Positions 1-12,474 of a DNA stretch of 64,000 nucleotides are shown piece by piece (positions within the stretch are counted from its first letter, which is position 1; every line of letters starts with the position of its first letter). This stretch comes from Talinum fruticosum (taxonomy: Eukaryota > Streptophyta > Magnoliopsida > Caryophyllales > Talinaceae). A program made the position numbers and the translations under genes. The stretch lies in the NCBI GenBank assembly GCA_021018815.1, contig JAITYX010000047.1, positions 2,170,001 through 2,234,000 on the forward strand, in the 5' to 3' direction. The notes below the pieces were generated by a model. The model was not told where the DNA came from. It was given only the letters and a program-made list of their open reading frames with translations, and did no database searches.

Positions 1-324
1 AGGATGATATTGGGATACCATAAAACCGCTGGTATAAGCACAATAGAGTTGCCATGGGTCGCAGATACAATCGGTTTGTATTACCCATGCCTTTAATGGA
101 ATTTGCCATAGTTTGAAAATTGGGAACTCGTTACCTTACAAGTTATTTCAAGCACGGATGTTTTGCTAGTGCTTTATGCTACCAAACTAAGCACTAACAT
201 CAATTCATATTTAGCTCCGGCCCATGGGCGGGTCAGGGTCGATCGGCCCATGACCGGACCCAGCCCATTTATTTTTTCCATGGCCCGGCCTGGCCCATTA
301 CCCAGACCTATTTGGCACATCTCG

Positions 325-1330
325 GAATATGAGTATATTGAATATTAGACTTGAAATATTCCATATTAATATATTAAGGATAATTAGTCATTAAATGCTT
401 TATTTAAACTAATCCTTATGTAGTTATGGACCAAAGTATATTTATACTTTGAGAACCATTGTGCTTAATATTTTTGCGAGGTTTTTCTAATGTCAATTAT
501 CCGAAGAAAAAGCAAAAGGCTTCGACCATTAAAGCACTCGCCGGACAAAAAGCTAAAATTTCGGAAAAGCTCAAAATTGACTGGCAATCTTGTCTGTTAC
601 TATTTTGGGTAATATTTTATTTACGAGTCTAACAGTCTTTTCTTTCTACTTTTCCAGTTTACAAAAGTTGGAAAAAGTATTGTTGGAAGCTAGGACCAAT
701 GTACAACGGTTATTTCAAGGTGGTTTAGAAATGTGAGTGACTCGGGCTATTCATTACAACGGCTAGTTGACTTAGACGAGCTTCAACGGAAAGACGTTAG
801 AGGCTCAATGGCTATCTCCTCAAGACAGACTATTTATAGAAGTCTTACCACAAGATTTCAACCGACAAATGAAAGAAAAAGAGAGACCATATTGAACATC
901 TTCTCTAGCATACAACCCAAACTATAATTCTAATATTCTGAATTGTATTCTTCCGAGTCGGTTGTATTGTAATTCTTACTACTTTTCTACTCTTTCTCTC
1001 CGACCGAGTTGTAAAGGTTATCTCCACTCAATTGTCCCAAACCGTAAAGGTTACCTCGGTTTGGAAGTATCGAGTTAGATAAGAGAACTTCTAACTTTGG
1101 CAAAAATTGGAGGATCCAAAGTTAATAAGTTAACTTTAATTTGGAAGTACTAGGTCGATCGGATAAGGTAAATTCGAGCTCGGGAAAATTGTAATAGATT
1201 TGTTTGGGAACAAATCTGGATAGTCATATTCACCGTAATTGAGAATTCAATTAGTGGATTTGACTTGTCTGTCTGCATTGACACTCGTCCGTGGTTTTCT
1301 CGCCCCAGGAGGGTTTCCATGTATTTCTTA
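325..1330 (+). repeat. Copia-like LTR remnant, family copy A
   Basis: Non-coding. The part at about 330-460 is clearly similar to the reverse complement of 61664-61812 and, in part, of 39737-39830; all share a block with GGATAATTAGTCATTAAATG-like sequence, and copies A and C also share a CCAAAGTAT...ACTTTGAG block. About 0.85 kb further on, 1289-1330 has CGTGGTTTTC...AGGAGGGTTTCC, also found inverted at 60887-60930 at a similar distance. That motif order resembles the U5 end of plant copia LTRs. No coding domain is visible, so the superfamily is an inference. Confidence 0.45.
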
Positions 1331-3182
1331 GTGTACTTCTTTCCGAGTCTAATCTAGACTCGGAATGCATTTCGTTCCGTGCAAAAAGAGTGATTTTTAT
1401 TTAAAATCTTCTGTCACCTTATTCACCTTTCCTCTAGGATGACTTAACCTCTCTAAGAGCAAACTTTCACAGCCGTTAGAACCAGCTGAAATGGGTTCGG
1501 TTTGCCGTCAAGGATCACGAAAATGGACCGGAAAAATCTTCCGAATCGGAGAATCCACCTCAGGAGCCGAGAAACATGGTGTCGGTCTCATATGTAGAAG
1601 AAAATGGATCGGAAATCTTCCGAACCGGAAGGGATCACGAAACGGACTGGAAAAATCTTAATAGAAAAAAATCTCCCATGCCCTGGTTCGCTTCTAGGAA
1701 CAAAACACAACATCTTGGCAAGTTTAGCCTAAAAACACAGCACCGACTTAACTACATCATACGAGACGTTTGAGTTTCGTGTCACGCTTGACCATTGTGA
1801 ATAAAACGCTATGTTTAATGCACAGTCTTGAATGAAACGTGACCTGATTTGGGTTTCCTAGTTGGGAACTCGAACTAGGCTTCGTTCGGCGGAAGAAATG
1901 GGTTTGTGGGCCGGTCCAAGTAAAAGCGGATTTTTGTGGTTCTAATAGGTTTTTGTGATTTACTCGGCTTATTTTATGCCGATTAGACTTCGACCATAAT
2001 CCGAATTCACAAAAAGGACTCAGATTTCATAAGTGCGCCTATAAAAATAAATAAATAGAAAAAAAGGACGACACGTTTTCGGTTTCTACGATATTATTTT
2101 GATTTACTTTCCATATTTGACATGGAAATATCTTTGGTAGCTGCTTTAATTATTTTAGCTGAAATGTAGATATTTGAATTGAGAATATTCTTATATTATC
2201 TTGGGAATATATTCTGCTGATTATATTTATATCCATGATAAATTTGCAAGTGTTAAATATTTATGTGATTTACATGTGATTAATTTAAACTGAGTTATTA
2301 TATAGATATGACTGAGAATTTAATTGATAATATATATCATATCTTATGAGCTAATCACTTGGAAGAAAGGATATGGAAATATATTTTTCAAATTTGCTAT
2401 ATTTTCGGATACTTGTCGTATTCAAACATTGATTTTTTAGAAAGCATGGAATGCCCATAAAAAGTGGATATCATTACAGAATCAAATGAGATACAATTAT
2501 ATATGTTAAGAGATGTCAAGAATGACAAACAATTCAAACATAGTTTTGATTTGAAAAGAAGCAGAAAAATGGAATTCAGACACTGAATTAAGTGTTATCT
2601 GTAGACACTTAAAATATTCAAGGCCAGCAACGAAATTTATTGAAATAATTTACAACAGCTAGTTTATTGCACATTTTATGGGTAATCCCAGTTAGGCTTG
2701 AATGTTAAGGAGAATAGGGATACAAAACCCAACCTTGAACCCCGAGCTCACAACTCATTCCAACTCATTTGCATAACTTGTAGGAAATTGCCTCCACCAA
2801 GATTCGAAAACTGGTAGAGAGGATGGAAGTATAGAGTGTTTGTCACTAAGCCAACACTCACTTGGTAGTGTACTTGTGTGACTTGTTAAAGAACTAAGTG
2901 AAGTATTCTTTTGACGTATACTCGGGGTAAAAGAAGGACCCTTAGACGATCACTAACTTAGTATTTGGACTTAGTCAAGATCATGAACAATTTACTTGTT
3001 TTGTCTCTATTTAATTTCCTCTATTCATTTACTTTTCTTCTAGACGTCAGTGTCATAGGGACAATTATTTTTCTTGACCTTGCAAAAACTCAGAAAAAGT
3101 CGTCACTCTGTCCACTCATACCCCTTTATAGTGATTTCAACCTCCCTGTACAACTTTCAGATTCAAAACTCAATCTATATGA
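1331..3182. other. Non-coding stretch, decayed repeat DNA
   Basis: I see no gene here. Short internal repeats of the form GGATCACGAAA...GGAAAAATCTTC occur at 1512-1551, 1602-1630 and 1632-1660, as expected of degenerate retrotransposon DNA. The rest is AT-rich without a recognised domain on either strand. Confidence 0.4.
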
Positions 3183-3511
3183 AGAGCATCTCCGATAAGG
3201 AGCAACTTACTTTAGTTTCACTTATTCCACATCATCAAATATATTAATAAAAAAATTAAAGTACATTTGGTACCAAAATGGGACCAAATTGCACAATAAG
3301 GAGCAACTCAATTTAGTCTCACTTATATCATTTGTTCATGCGGCAGCCCCACCTTTTCTTTCCTCACTCAGTTTGGGAAATTCCAACTTTTAGTCTCACA
3401 TTTGGGTTCTCAAGTCCCACTTTAATTTTTCACAATAAAAAAAAATTCCCACATATTTTTCCACGACTGAGTGATACCAAACTGAGACCTTATTGTGCAT
3501 GTTCTAAGAGA
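3183..3511. mobile_element. MITE-like element with imperfect terminal inverted repeats
   Basis: The left end GAGCATCTCCGATAAGG and the inverted right end (GAACATGCACAATAAGG when reversed) match imperfectly over about 17 bases, and subterminal repeats such as GGAGCAACT...TTTAGT occur twice. Its length of about 330 bp and the lack of coding potential fit a hAT- or PIF-type MITE. I could not define a convincing target-site duplication. Confidence 0.4.
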
Positions 3512-4442
3512 AAGGTTTAGATGCACTCCAAAAAAAATAAAAAATAAAAGAAAGCATTGATCAAGGTTTTGGTGCATTAAATCAAAGGTTAGATATTCCT
3601 CTATCTCATTTTATATAATTTTATTATACCATTTCCTCATAATATATTTAAATTTAAAAATGTTATCTTTGCCCTTATCATTGTCATCTAATTATCTTGT
3701 CTATATGATATTTCATAAACCCAATCACACAGAAGAAAACTATTGTATCACTCATTTTCAATACACTTCTCATAAACATCGTTTTGAGGTCCTTATCAGA
3801 AACTAGTCTATTTTTGCTACCTACGTATAAATCTTATAGTAAGTCAGTAAGTCACTCATATCATATATGAGCTACCTTTATTTATTGTTTAATTACTTTC
3901 CTACTTGCATTTTTAATTATATACAGAAGAAAAATCAGAAGACGCAGACAGCAACGATGTAAAAAGGGGGCTATACGCTGCACAAGGGCCTTGCCATAAA
4001 AGCCCTCCCTTGGACTTCAAATTATCATATGTTAGTTTTTCCAAATTTATAGATCAAGATTTCTTTTCTAAAACCCATTTCTAAATTTTATCGTCCTTCC
4101 TTTCAAAAACAAATAGTTTTTACCTTATAAAATACTACTCGTCATTCAACATATTCTGTTACCAATGTAACTCTGTTCTTTATGTGGAGAATAATGACAT
4201 TTTTAAGTTAAAAAGTAGAGGTAAGGCGCACAAATTTTTAAAGGGAATGAATATAGAGTATGAAACCAATACAAAGCATAGGGCTTAATTAGGAATTTTA
4301 GGTATCATAATTATTCCAAGTCCACTCCTTGTCTCCCCACTCATGGTTCAAAAAAAAAAAAAAACTCGAAGAAACTTAGTCAACATTGTCATTCTCATTT
4401 TCTCCCAAAGAAAAAAAGAAGTATTGAATAAATTAAATAAAA
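3512..4442. other. Intergenic region upstream of GSTF copy 1
   Basis: AT-rich and without a gene. From about 4316 to the gene, short blocks match the region upstream of the other two GSTF copies (CCAAGTCCAC at 4318, GTCAACAT near 4379, TTCTCATT), so this is the diverged homologous promoter region. A single inverted W-box core (GTCAA) is kept near 4379, where the other copies have three. Confidence 0.5.
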
Positions 4443-4502
4443 GTCTAGTTTTCTAGACGCTTTGACCGCAGACGCGCTAACTGTAACGCTTTGCCTTATA
4501 AA
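4443..4502 (+). promoter_or_regulatory. GSTF copy 1 core promoter: palindrome plus TATA box
   Basis: GTCTAGTTTTCTAGAC at 4443-4458 is a 6-bp inverted repeat around TTTT. A TATAAA box follows at 4497-4502, about 127 bp before the start codon. The same 16-mer sits about 43 bp upstream of the TATA box in both other GSTF copies (38 bp here), so it is conserved among duplicates whose other promoter sequence has diverged. Confidence 0.6.
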
Positions 4503-4628
4503 GACCCTTGCAGTACCTCTCCCAATATCCATCCAGTGTCCTTTCTCTTCCTGCCTATAATTTTCTCACTCCTATTCCGTATTAAATCATCTCTCTTTGT
4601 ACCTCTTGAAATTTGTTCTAATTTAGAC

Positions 4629-5793
4629 ATGGCAATCAAGATCCACGGCAGCCCATTCTCTACGGCCACCACGCGAGCTCTGGCCGCAGCTTACGAGAAG
4701 GAGGTCGACTTCGAGTTTGTTCCTGTCGACATGGGCACCGGCGCTCACAAACAACAACCTTTTCTGTCTCTCAATGTACGTTTTTCTTAATTATTACTAC
4801 TTTCATAACACTTCATACATGAATTTCAAAGCAACAATATTTTTTTTATTTTTATTCTTCGTTAATTGGAGTCAAATCATATGCAATGATAAGAGAATGA
4901 TGTTTCAATCTTTCTATGCCATTCATTGGTTATGATAATTTTAGATATTCTAATTTGGCAGAATTTCATAAACTTATATGTATTTCTTTTTTTGAAAAAT
5001 AATTGTGTGACAAAAATTTTATGTGCATAAATTATTTTACAGGTTCAAAATTTTAGTGGGATAGAGACTAGTAGCTACTATTCTTTAGTGTTTTAAATTT
5101 TCTCTCTTATATTTCAATTTTTCTCAGTCATAAACTAAGGCTATATATTCACCTATTTCCTTCGTTTATTTGCAGCCATTTGGTCAAGTACCAGTTCTTG
5201 AAGCTGGAGACCTGAAACTCATTGGTGAGTTCCTTCTTAACCAACGTAACAAAATCATTTTATCACATAAATCAATTTATCCACTCATTCAAGGTTAAGT
5301 CCATTCTAATAAACTTCGTTTTTTATTTCCCCGTGTGTTGATCTATAGAATCAAGGGCAATAACAAAATACATCGCATATGAATATGAGACCAAAGGAAC
5401 GCAACTTCTGTTAAAGGGGGGAACCAAATGGCAACCCTTTCCATGTGGGCTGAGATTGAGGCCCACCAATACGAGCCGGTGGTTAGCAAGCTAGCATGGG
5501 AGCTCTTCTTCAAGAAGATGTTCCACTTGGAGCCAGACACTGCCGTGGTGGAGGAAAACGAGGCCAAGCTGGGGAAGGTCCTTGATGTCTACGAGGCCCG
5601 ATTGGCTCAGTCTAAGTACCTAGCCGGTGAGAGCTTCACTTTGGTAGATCTTCATCACTTGCCCACGTTGCACTACTTGATTGGCACCCGAGTAAAGAGG
5701 GTCTTTGAGGAACGGCCCCATGTCCATGCTTGGTGCAAGGATATCTTGGCTAGGCCAGCTTGGGCTAAGGTTGTGGCTATGCAGAAGTATTGA
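4629..5793 (+). pseudogene. GSTF: Phi-class glutathione S-transferase, copy 1, with one-base frameshift
   Basis: Glutathione transferases of the plant phi class conjugate glutathione to electrophiles in the cytosol. Three exons can be read: 4629-4775 (49 codons), 5176-5224 and 5349-5793, with GT-AG introns in the usual phi-class arrangement. The N-terminal thioredoxin-like domain shows the catalytic serine (Ser11 in GSPFSTATTRAL), the cis-proline segment FGQVPVLE and the glutathione-contacting ESRAI motif; exon 3 carries the all-helical C-terminal domain ending AMQKY. Exon 3 lacks one base relative to the two other copies: a run of six G at 5406-5411 stands where they have GGGAGGG. As written, the frame leaves the GST sequence at residue 91 and meets a stop soon after; the downstream frame resumes at 5428. 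A polyadenylation signal AATAAA is at 5917-5922. It is a pseudogene, or an intact gene with a miscounted seven-G run. About 213 residues would be the intact length. Confidence 0.85.
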
Positions 5794-5922
5794 GAATTAT
5801 GACGGTGGTTGGCTTGCTAGTTTGATCAAATAATCGAGCATTTGAACTTTTGAATTTCTGATCAGTTTGCTATGTTTTTGTTATGAATTGATATGTTGAG
5901 ATTTATTGTATTAATCAATAAA

Positions 5923-6279
5923 GCATGAGTAATATTTTGAATTGGAAATGATAAATAGTGTGTTTTAAGTCATATAACTATATATATAGTATTCGAAGTT
6001 CACTACTGAATTATCTTTTAGAGGTTATAATTAATAAATATTTTAGGCGCTAATCTGTTGACCAATGCTCGAAAAAGCATAAGCAATTCGGTTTCTTTCA
6101 AACAGATCGAGTAGTTCATCGAATTGAAGATTTCATTCTTGGTTGCGGTTTCTGTTCAATCGTTTGAAAAGTTAATTAGCAAGTCATTAACTAAAGGTTA
6201 ACGGGGATTAAAATTTAATTTCTTTTAATTATTAACTCATTGTTGAATTTTATATCACTTGATGACCTTAGTCAAACAA
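5923..6279. other. Intergenic DNA downstream of GSTF copy 1
   Basis: AT-rich sequence without a gene or recognised repeat. It begins after the putative poly(A) signal of GSTF copy 1 and ends at the copia remnant that follows. Confidence 0.4.
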
Positions 6280-7205
6280 GCTTTGCATACAAGCCTCAAC
6301 ACACCCCCTCACGTGTGAGGTACTTACAAAATCAAACATGTAAAGACAAGTTTTAATCAATTGTGACGATGATAAATCTAAAATATCAGGTACCCATTAT
6401 GATACCACTTTTGTTGCAAAATATAGAGGAAGAGAACAAGAGAATAAAAACTAGAGAAAACTGGAGATAAAATCGCTATTATTGCTTAAAAAATACCCAT
6501 TTTTGGATATATATTTAAATTTACACATTAAGAAGAAAACTAACAAACCATAAAAATTTCGGCAAATTAATCCACTACTTCAATAAGATGAGCTTTTGCC
6601 TAAAGAAGAGGAACAACTAATAGGATTGAAATTAGGAAACAAACTAATAAATTTCATTCCAAAAAAATGGTCAAAATTTTGAATCACAATATGCCACCTT
6701 GATTCGACATTGCAAAATCTAAGTTGTGTTTTCAAGAACTCATGCTTTGCTTGTGGAAGCGGACTCTAAAAAATATTAGCAACTTGTTGAGTTGTATCAC
6801 AGAACTACAAAACAATGTCTCTAGCACAAACACAACTTCGAATGAAGTGATAGCGAATGTCGATGTGCTTGGTTCTGCTATGAAAAGCTGGATTTTCATT
6901 ATCATGGTTGTATAATTACAAAAGATTTCAGTTAAACCAGCTTGCTTCTTATTTCTTAATAGATGATGTTGTTGTAATATTCTCTATCTCTAAAGTTGAT
7001 AAAGCCACCACTTCATGTTACTTTGAACTCCATGAAATCACACCAAACCCACAAGTTGAACATATAACACAGACGTACTCTTTCTATCGTCAATATATCC
7101 TGCCCAATCCCTTGTATAACGAGAATAAACCTATCTAACCCACAAGCAATTCTTTCGTATTTGCTAAAGCTCAAATGTGCTTTTCCATTAGTGCTTGATT
7201 CCACA
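6280..7205 (-). mobile_element. Ty1-copia 3' remnant with RNase H
   Basis: Read on the minus strand, 7205-6650 encodes the copia RNase H end with several frame breaks: a segment resembling the GYVFNLGSGVISWSSK region (here GYMFNLW-like near 7060), then HSRTKHIDIRYHFIR near 6890-6850, then a piece resembling the QAKHEFLKTQLRFCNVESR C-terminus near 6755-6690. Below 6650 the sequence is non-coding and would be the 3' LTR side. Stops and frameshifts show it is inactive. Confidence 0.65.
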
Positions 7206-7269
7206 ACTTCATATTTTTAAGCCCGATCCCACCCATTTACTTTGTGTCCTGGAATGCTTTTGCCTCTAG

Positions 7270-7605
7270 AATTTTCTTTGTCATTTCGTAGGGTTCTACA
7301 ATCTTCTATAATGCTATACACTTGTACAGAAAGCTACACCGTCCGTTGAGGTCGGCAAGAATATATACCCCTTTGGGGGCTCATTTGTAATATGTCCAAG
7401 AGATCCAAGAAAGCTTTCAAGTGATACACAAAGTAGTCTCCCAAATTCTCTTTCTAAGTATTCTCTTGCTTACTTAGCTTCTTCCAAGCTTAAGTCAAGT
7501 ATCCTCTAAGGCTTACTAGCAAGTTCAAGAAGGTGTAGTTTTCTAGTGCAACACAAATAACTAGTTTGAGTGAATTATTATCCCGTGACAGTTGGTATCG
7601 AGCCA
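7270..7605 (+). mobile_element. Ty3-gypsy LTR end and primer-binding site
   Basis: Non-coding sequence leading to TTGGTATCGAGCCA at 7592-7605, one base short of the TGGTATCAGAGCC-type primer-binding site complementary to the 3' end of initiator methionine tRNA. It directly precedes a gypsy gag reading frame, so 7270-7590 is likely the end of the 5' LTR. I could not find the LTR start, and no 3' LTR is visible. Confidence 0.5.
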
Positions 7606-7689
7606 AAGTTTGAAGAGCCATGTTGAGCATTACCAAAGAAAGCCAACAATAAGGTGGTAAGAAGGGCTAAGAGAGGTCAAGGGAAGTGA

Positions 7690-8330
7690 TTGCCGCTTTC
7701 GAGGAATGACTTGCACAATTGCATGTCGCCATGTATGAGGGAGCTAGTCAAAGGCATGAACCAATGCGTTGGGGAAATAGAGTCCAAGGTGGAGGACCCA
7801 TGGATCAAGGGTGAGATACAAGGGGCCTTGAATGCGGTGGCCACGGATTTCAACAAGGAGATGGCAACCCTTAGAGCCATAATTGCGGCAAAGGATGGTG
7901 AACTCGAGGTATGTAAAGTCACTCTCAGTGATCAATGTGAGGAAGTCCAAGAGCTCGAAGCACAAGTTAAATCCATGGCCGTAGTGGTCAACGGTGGGTT
8001 GGTCCAACTGATGACTACCCCAAATGTGAATGCACCCAAGCCCTCTAACTTCAACGGAGCTAGTAATGCAAGGGAGATCGACAACTTTATAAGGGGACTC
8101 AAGGTTTATTCATAGCGATGGGCATCGAGGAAGATATTTAAAAGGTAAGCAATGGCTCCCTATTTCTTAAAGACATCACTTTATTATGGTGGCAACATTA
8201 CTGCGACGATGTCAAGAGAGGATCTAGTCCCATCAATACGTGGGAAGGATTTAACTGGGAACTCAAGAGGCAGTTTTATCCCGAGAATGCAAGGCCAAAC
8301 TTTGACGCTTTCAACATGTTTGATCCAAAT
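7690..8330 (+). pseudogene. Ty3-gypsy gag remnant
   Basis: Retrotransposon capsid protein. The first open part (7690-8115) has a long charged helix with KDGELEVCK and EVQELEAQV, then PKPSNFNGASNAREIDNFI, the usual entry to the gypsy gag domain. After a frame break near 8115 the domain continues at 8190-8330 with WWQHYCDDVKRG, INTWEGFNWELKRQFYPENA, the hallmark of plant gypsy gag. It ends abruptly at about 8330 without zinc knuckle, protease or polymerase, so this is a truncated element. Confidence 0.75.
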
Positions 8331-9195
8331 ATTACGTTATTTATACCGTTATTTACTTAATTTTTTACTCGTAAAATAATATTATTTTAGAATTTTTTAC
8401 TTGGCTTTATTTATATTTTTGTAGGTTGAATAAATTGATACGAGTTATGACAAGATATAATTTCTAGTCTCAATTTTGGAACAAAGTATGCATGATTCAA
8501 CAAAGGGAAGACAAAAGTTCATATTAATATAATCCCTCATTATATTGTGTAGCTCAAGCCACCTCTGAGCCCATTAATCATCAATTTTTTCCATAAATAA
8601 ATCAAGTGGGCCAAGCACTATTGCTCCATTGTAGTTTTGCACATGGCCTTCCTAATTGAACCAAGGAGGAAATTGTTTCCTAATGGAATCTGGCAAGGAC
8701 AATGTTGCATAATATCTTGTTTTCGAAGTGACAGTGCATATCATCAGATATAAAAGAGTAGGCAGAGGCAATTAGTTGGGGGCAGGAGGAGACGACCGTA
8801 GTTTTAGTTCCGCAAAATTCTAGGTTAATATTAGTTTTAGTTTAGTTCCTCCTCTCTTATAAATTTTATTTCAAATAATTTAGATTCAGTTATTCTTTTA
8901 GTTTCAATTATTAATTCAGTTCTTGATAATTTTCAATTTCAATTTGATTCGTTCTTGTTAACTTCTTCCCTTTTATCTCTCATTTCTCTTTACTTTGTTT
9001 AGTTTAGTTTAAATGTTTGATTTTTATTATCTTTTGATGTTAGTAGCAGTTATATTATTTGCTTAATTTTATGTTTGAGTTTAATTATAACAGGGTATTA
9101 GAGATATTATTGTAAATAAAATAATTATAAATTATTTTTTATATGATCTCCGATAAATATAGAATGCTAGACTCCCACATTTACGAGTCATTCCG
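8331..9195. other. Non-coding, probably LTR sequence before a copia element
   Basis: AT-rich without an open frame. It lies between the truncated gypsy gag and the copia primer-binding site at 9211, so part is probably the 5' LTR of that copia element. The boundary is not evident. Confidence 0.35.
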
Positions 9196-9210
9196 CATAA
9201 AACTTTCACA

Positions 9211-11600
9211 TGGTATCGGACCCAAATGTTCGATTCAAAGTTCGTTTTCTTTTTCCCTAAGAAAGCAAACCCTAAACTCTAGCTTTTCCCTTGTAACCTA
9301 GCAACAGCCGTTTTTCAAAAAAAAAAAAAATATTGTGAATCCCTCGCTGAACTCGCTGAAACCCTAGCCTCACCATTCTTCATGGTCGTCCTCTCCAGTC
9401 CTCTCGTTGGTCCTTTGCCGCCAACACCTCGAAACACCGACCATCCCCGTGCCGTCCCTAACGTTTCTTCCTCGGTGGTTCACTCAACGTCGGCCTCCAT
9501 GGATGACTACCGCCACCGGTGATGCCGCCACTTCCACCACCGTCTCCGGGTTTATGTTTTCGCCGCCGCCACTCGTTGCCGTGCCTTGGGTTCTCTCGGA
9601 TGTCGCCCTCCTTTGCTACGGCCTCTGCTCGGACCAAGTCGTCCCCCACCGTACCCTATTCGCTTGCTTCATTTGTGGGCCCCAGTCGCCGACCGTGGCA
9701 CACCACCAGCCATCTCCGATGCCGCCTATGGTGGCCCATCTACTTTACTTCCTCCCGATGGTTTGTCGCCCCTACCATCTTCTTTTTCGACGGCAAATAT
9801 CACCAATTACGTTACTATCATCCTTCGCTCGGTAGATTAGTATTTTTCATGGCGGGAGCAATTTTCATCCTTTATTATTATGCATCGGATTAGTGGCATG
9901 CTTGATGGTTCTGTTTCTCAACCATCATATCATTTTCTTGTTGCCCGGGTTGTTAAGTTGTCAATCCTAATTATTCTTACTGGTTGCATGTCGATCAATT
10001 ACTTCGTGCTTGGATTTTCGCCAATATTTCCCTGAAACTTTGAGTGATTTTCGTACTTTGCCTCGTTCCCTTCAAATTTGGCAACATCTAGAGTCCTCGT
10101 TTAACACTACTAGTTTAGCTAGGGTCTTAGACCTTAAACGTATGCTCACTCATGTTTTTATGGGCGAAAACTAATCCATGGATGACTATCTCGCGAATTA
10201 TTAAGAATATCGTTGATTCACTTGTTGCGATTCAATCCCTCGTTTCTAACCTGGAACTTATTCATTTTACTACTCCTGGTCTCCCTTCTAAGTATCATAC
10301 CTTTGTTACTTGCTTATTCCCCGCTTCCGGCGTTCACACATTTGATGATCCGAGCTCCACCCTTGTCTTCTATGAGCAATGCCTTCATTTTGGCCGGGAT
10401 CGTTACCTCCCAACACATCAAGCTTTTGCCACTCTTCCCTCTCGCCTCTTCGCATAGGGTAGTGGTAGTTCTCATTCCAGGGCGTATCTTCGGGCTCCTC
10501 TAATTCGGAAAAGGCAACTCGGAAATTATAACAAAGGTAAAGGTGGTTGGAACGATCGCGATAAGAACCGCCACAACAATCGCAATAGTCAACAAGCTTC
10601 CACTTGCCACAATTATTCCGATGAAGCTTCATGTCGGAGTACACCTATAGGTACCGTATTTAGTAATTCGGTTGGGTCATTATCTTGTACTTTTTGGCCC
10701 TCAACTTTGTATACTAACTCCTTTGATGTAGGCACTAACCGTTCTAAAGGGATATTAATTATGTTCTCGTCCTAGTGTTGTTTGCCAGATTTGTCGTCCC
10801 CGGGGCATTCTGCTAACAATTTCCCCAATCGTTATCAACCTCGTCAACAACCGGTATTTCCTGCATTCGCTACTTTCAATCCGGTTGAGAATGGTGAACA
10901 ATTGTGGTATCCTGATTCAGCAACGACCTCTTAGATGACGCCTGATGAAGGTAAGCTATCTTCTAAGACTCGTTTACTCTGGACCTATTCGGGTTCACGT
11001 TGGCAATGGAACCTTATTGCCTATTTCTAATGTTGGTTCTATCAAATGCAAACTACTTCTAGAACACTTTTTTAAAAACCTATTTATCATGTGCCTCATC
11101 TTCGAGCATAACCTCCTGTCGGTCAAACAGTTAGATCAGGATAATAATTGTCATATCACCTTTCATACCGATTATGTTTCTGTAAAGGACAACACCTCCG
11201 GTGATGTTCTTTTGTAGGCCCCCAATGTAGGCAACATCTATCCCTTACGTCCGGCCAATGAGACACCACATCTTTCAACTAACTTAGCTCGAGTGAGATT
11301 GGCGATACTTGGCATCGGAGACTAGGATACTTGTGGAGCTCAAGTTTTGGATTTACTTAAGATAAATAAATCTGTTAAACTTACAAATCGTTTTCATGAT
11401 ACTTGTACGACTTATTGTTTGGCAAAGTCACATACTGTTCCTTTTACATTAGCGGAACATAGATTTGTTTCTCCTCTTAAATTAATCCATTCGGATGTTT
11501 GGTAATCACCATGTCTTTCACATAAAGGTTTTAGATATCTTGTTGTGTTTGTTGATGATTTTACTAGGTTTACCTTGATTTATCCCTAGAATGTGTGATT
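9211..11600 (+). mobile_element. Ty1-copia retrotransposon, 5' half, degenerate
   Basis: A tRNA-iMet-type primer-binding site, TGGTATCGGACCC, is at 9211-9223. The copia gag (UBN2-type) follows in broken frames: a piece reading DFRTLPRSLQIWQHLESSF and ARVLDLKRML near 10040-10145, then NIVDSLVAIQSLVSNLELI and FTTPGLPSKYHTFV near 10205-10310. A Gly/Asn/Arg-rich stretch and a decayed zinc knuckle occur at 10520-10830, a protease-like region at about 10880-11200, a pre-integrase WHRRLGY segment near 11310 and the start of the integrase core (FRYLVVFVDDFTRF) at 11530-11580. Polymerase and 3' LTR are absent. Many stops make it inactive. Confidence 0.7.
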
Positions 11601-12474
11601 AGAAAAACACCATGCCTGGAATATGTAATCACCACAATTAGATGTTTGGTAATAGTAGGAGGCCCTGGAAGAACACCATAAATAATGTGATTAGAAGTAC
11701 TTGGATGAACCAATCTCTTGAGGAGAAGAGTGGGAGGATGAATTTTGGATCAAACTGTAAGGGTATGATCATTGGTCACCCACATTATCATTCACGAGAC
11801 AGCTCCCCGGAAGGAGTAATGCTCTTAGAGGTCGAAGTCGGGTCAAGCTGCTCAGTCATAGACCTAAACATTTTCTCCAAGTTAATATGTGAGCTTTCAA
11901 GATTGTGAAATCTCGTATCAACATTAGTATAACTAGGGGAGGTGGTGGTCTAGATGCATTGGGTATAGCTGGATAAACTGGTCTTTAGTGGAATCCAGAA
12001 TGAAACAAAGTGGGTTGTGGTATGTTTTGACCTACAACATTAGGTCTAATACTACACGAAAATTTAGGTGATGTTTCCACACTTCATTAAAGGTAGGAGA
12101 GTAAGAGTTAAACTTAGGTCTTTGAAATGCATCATTCACTTGCACTTGCTCGTGGCCTGTAGCCAAGTAAGGACAAGTATTCAATAAATGATCTAAGCCT
12201 TAACAATGAGAACATGACACCAAAGAAGTATGGGAAGATTGGGGTTGAACAGTTAACCCTCCTATCATGTTTTCAAGTGCAGCAACTTTGGACTCAAGAT
12301 GACTCGCATCAAAAAACATCATGAATGCCTCATTTTGCCCTACTAATCCTAGAACTCAAACTCTCATCTCTAGTGGTTTCCCATTGCATAGTTTTTTTTT
12401 TTCTGCTAAGTCCTCTAAAACTTTCCAAGCAATTGTTGAAATTTTAGAAAGAAAATCACCCCGACACATGGGCT
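11601..12474. other. Non-coding, decayed repeat DNA
   Basis: No gene recognised. The left end (11480-11700) contains several near copies of GATGTTTGGTAAT and GTGATTAGAA. The right part (from about 12050) probably belongs to the gypsy element whose gag lies just downstream on the minus strand. Confidence 0.35.

Noticed and set aside
4717..4935. Open frame overlapping GSTF exon 1 and intron 1
   Set aside because: Shadow of the GSTF gene running through the intron.
5343..5567. Minus-strand frames opposite GSTF exon 3 (also 24589-24849 and 27424-27684)
   Set aside because: Antisense shadows of a conserved exon; no independent evidence.
9407..9893. Pro/Ser/His-rich open frames upstream of copia gag
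   Set aside because: GC-rich leader or degenerate gag N-terminus; several overlapping frames and no domain.
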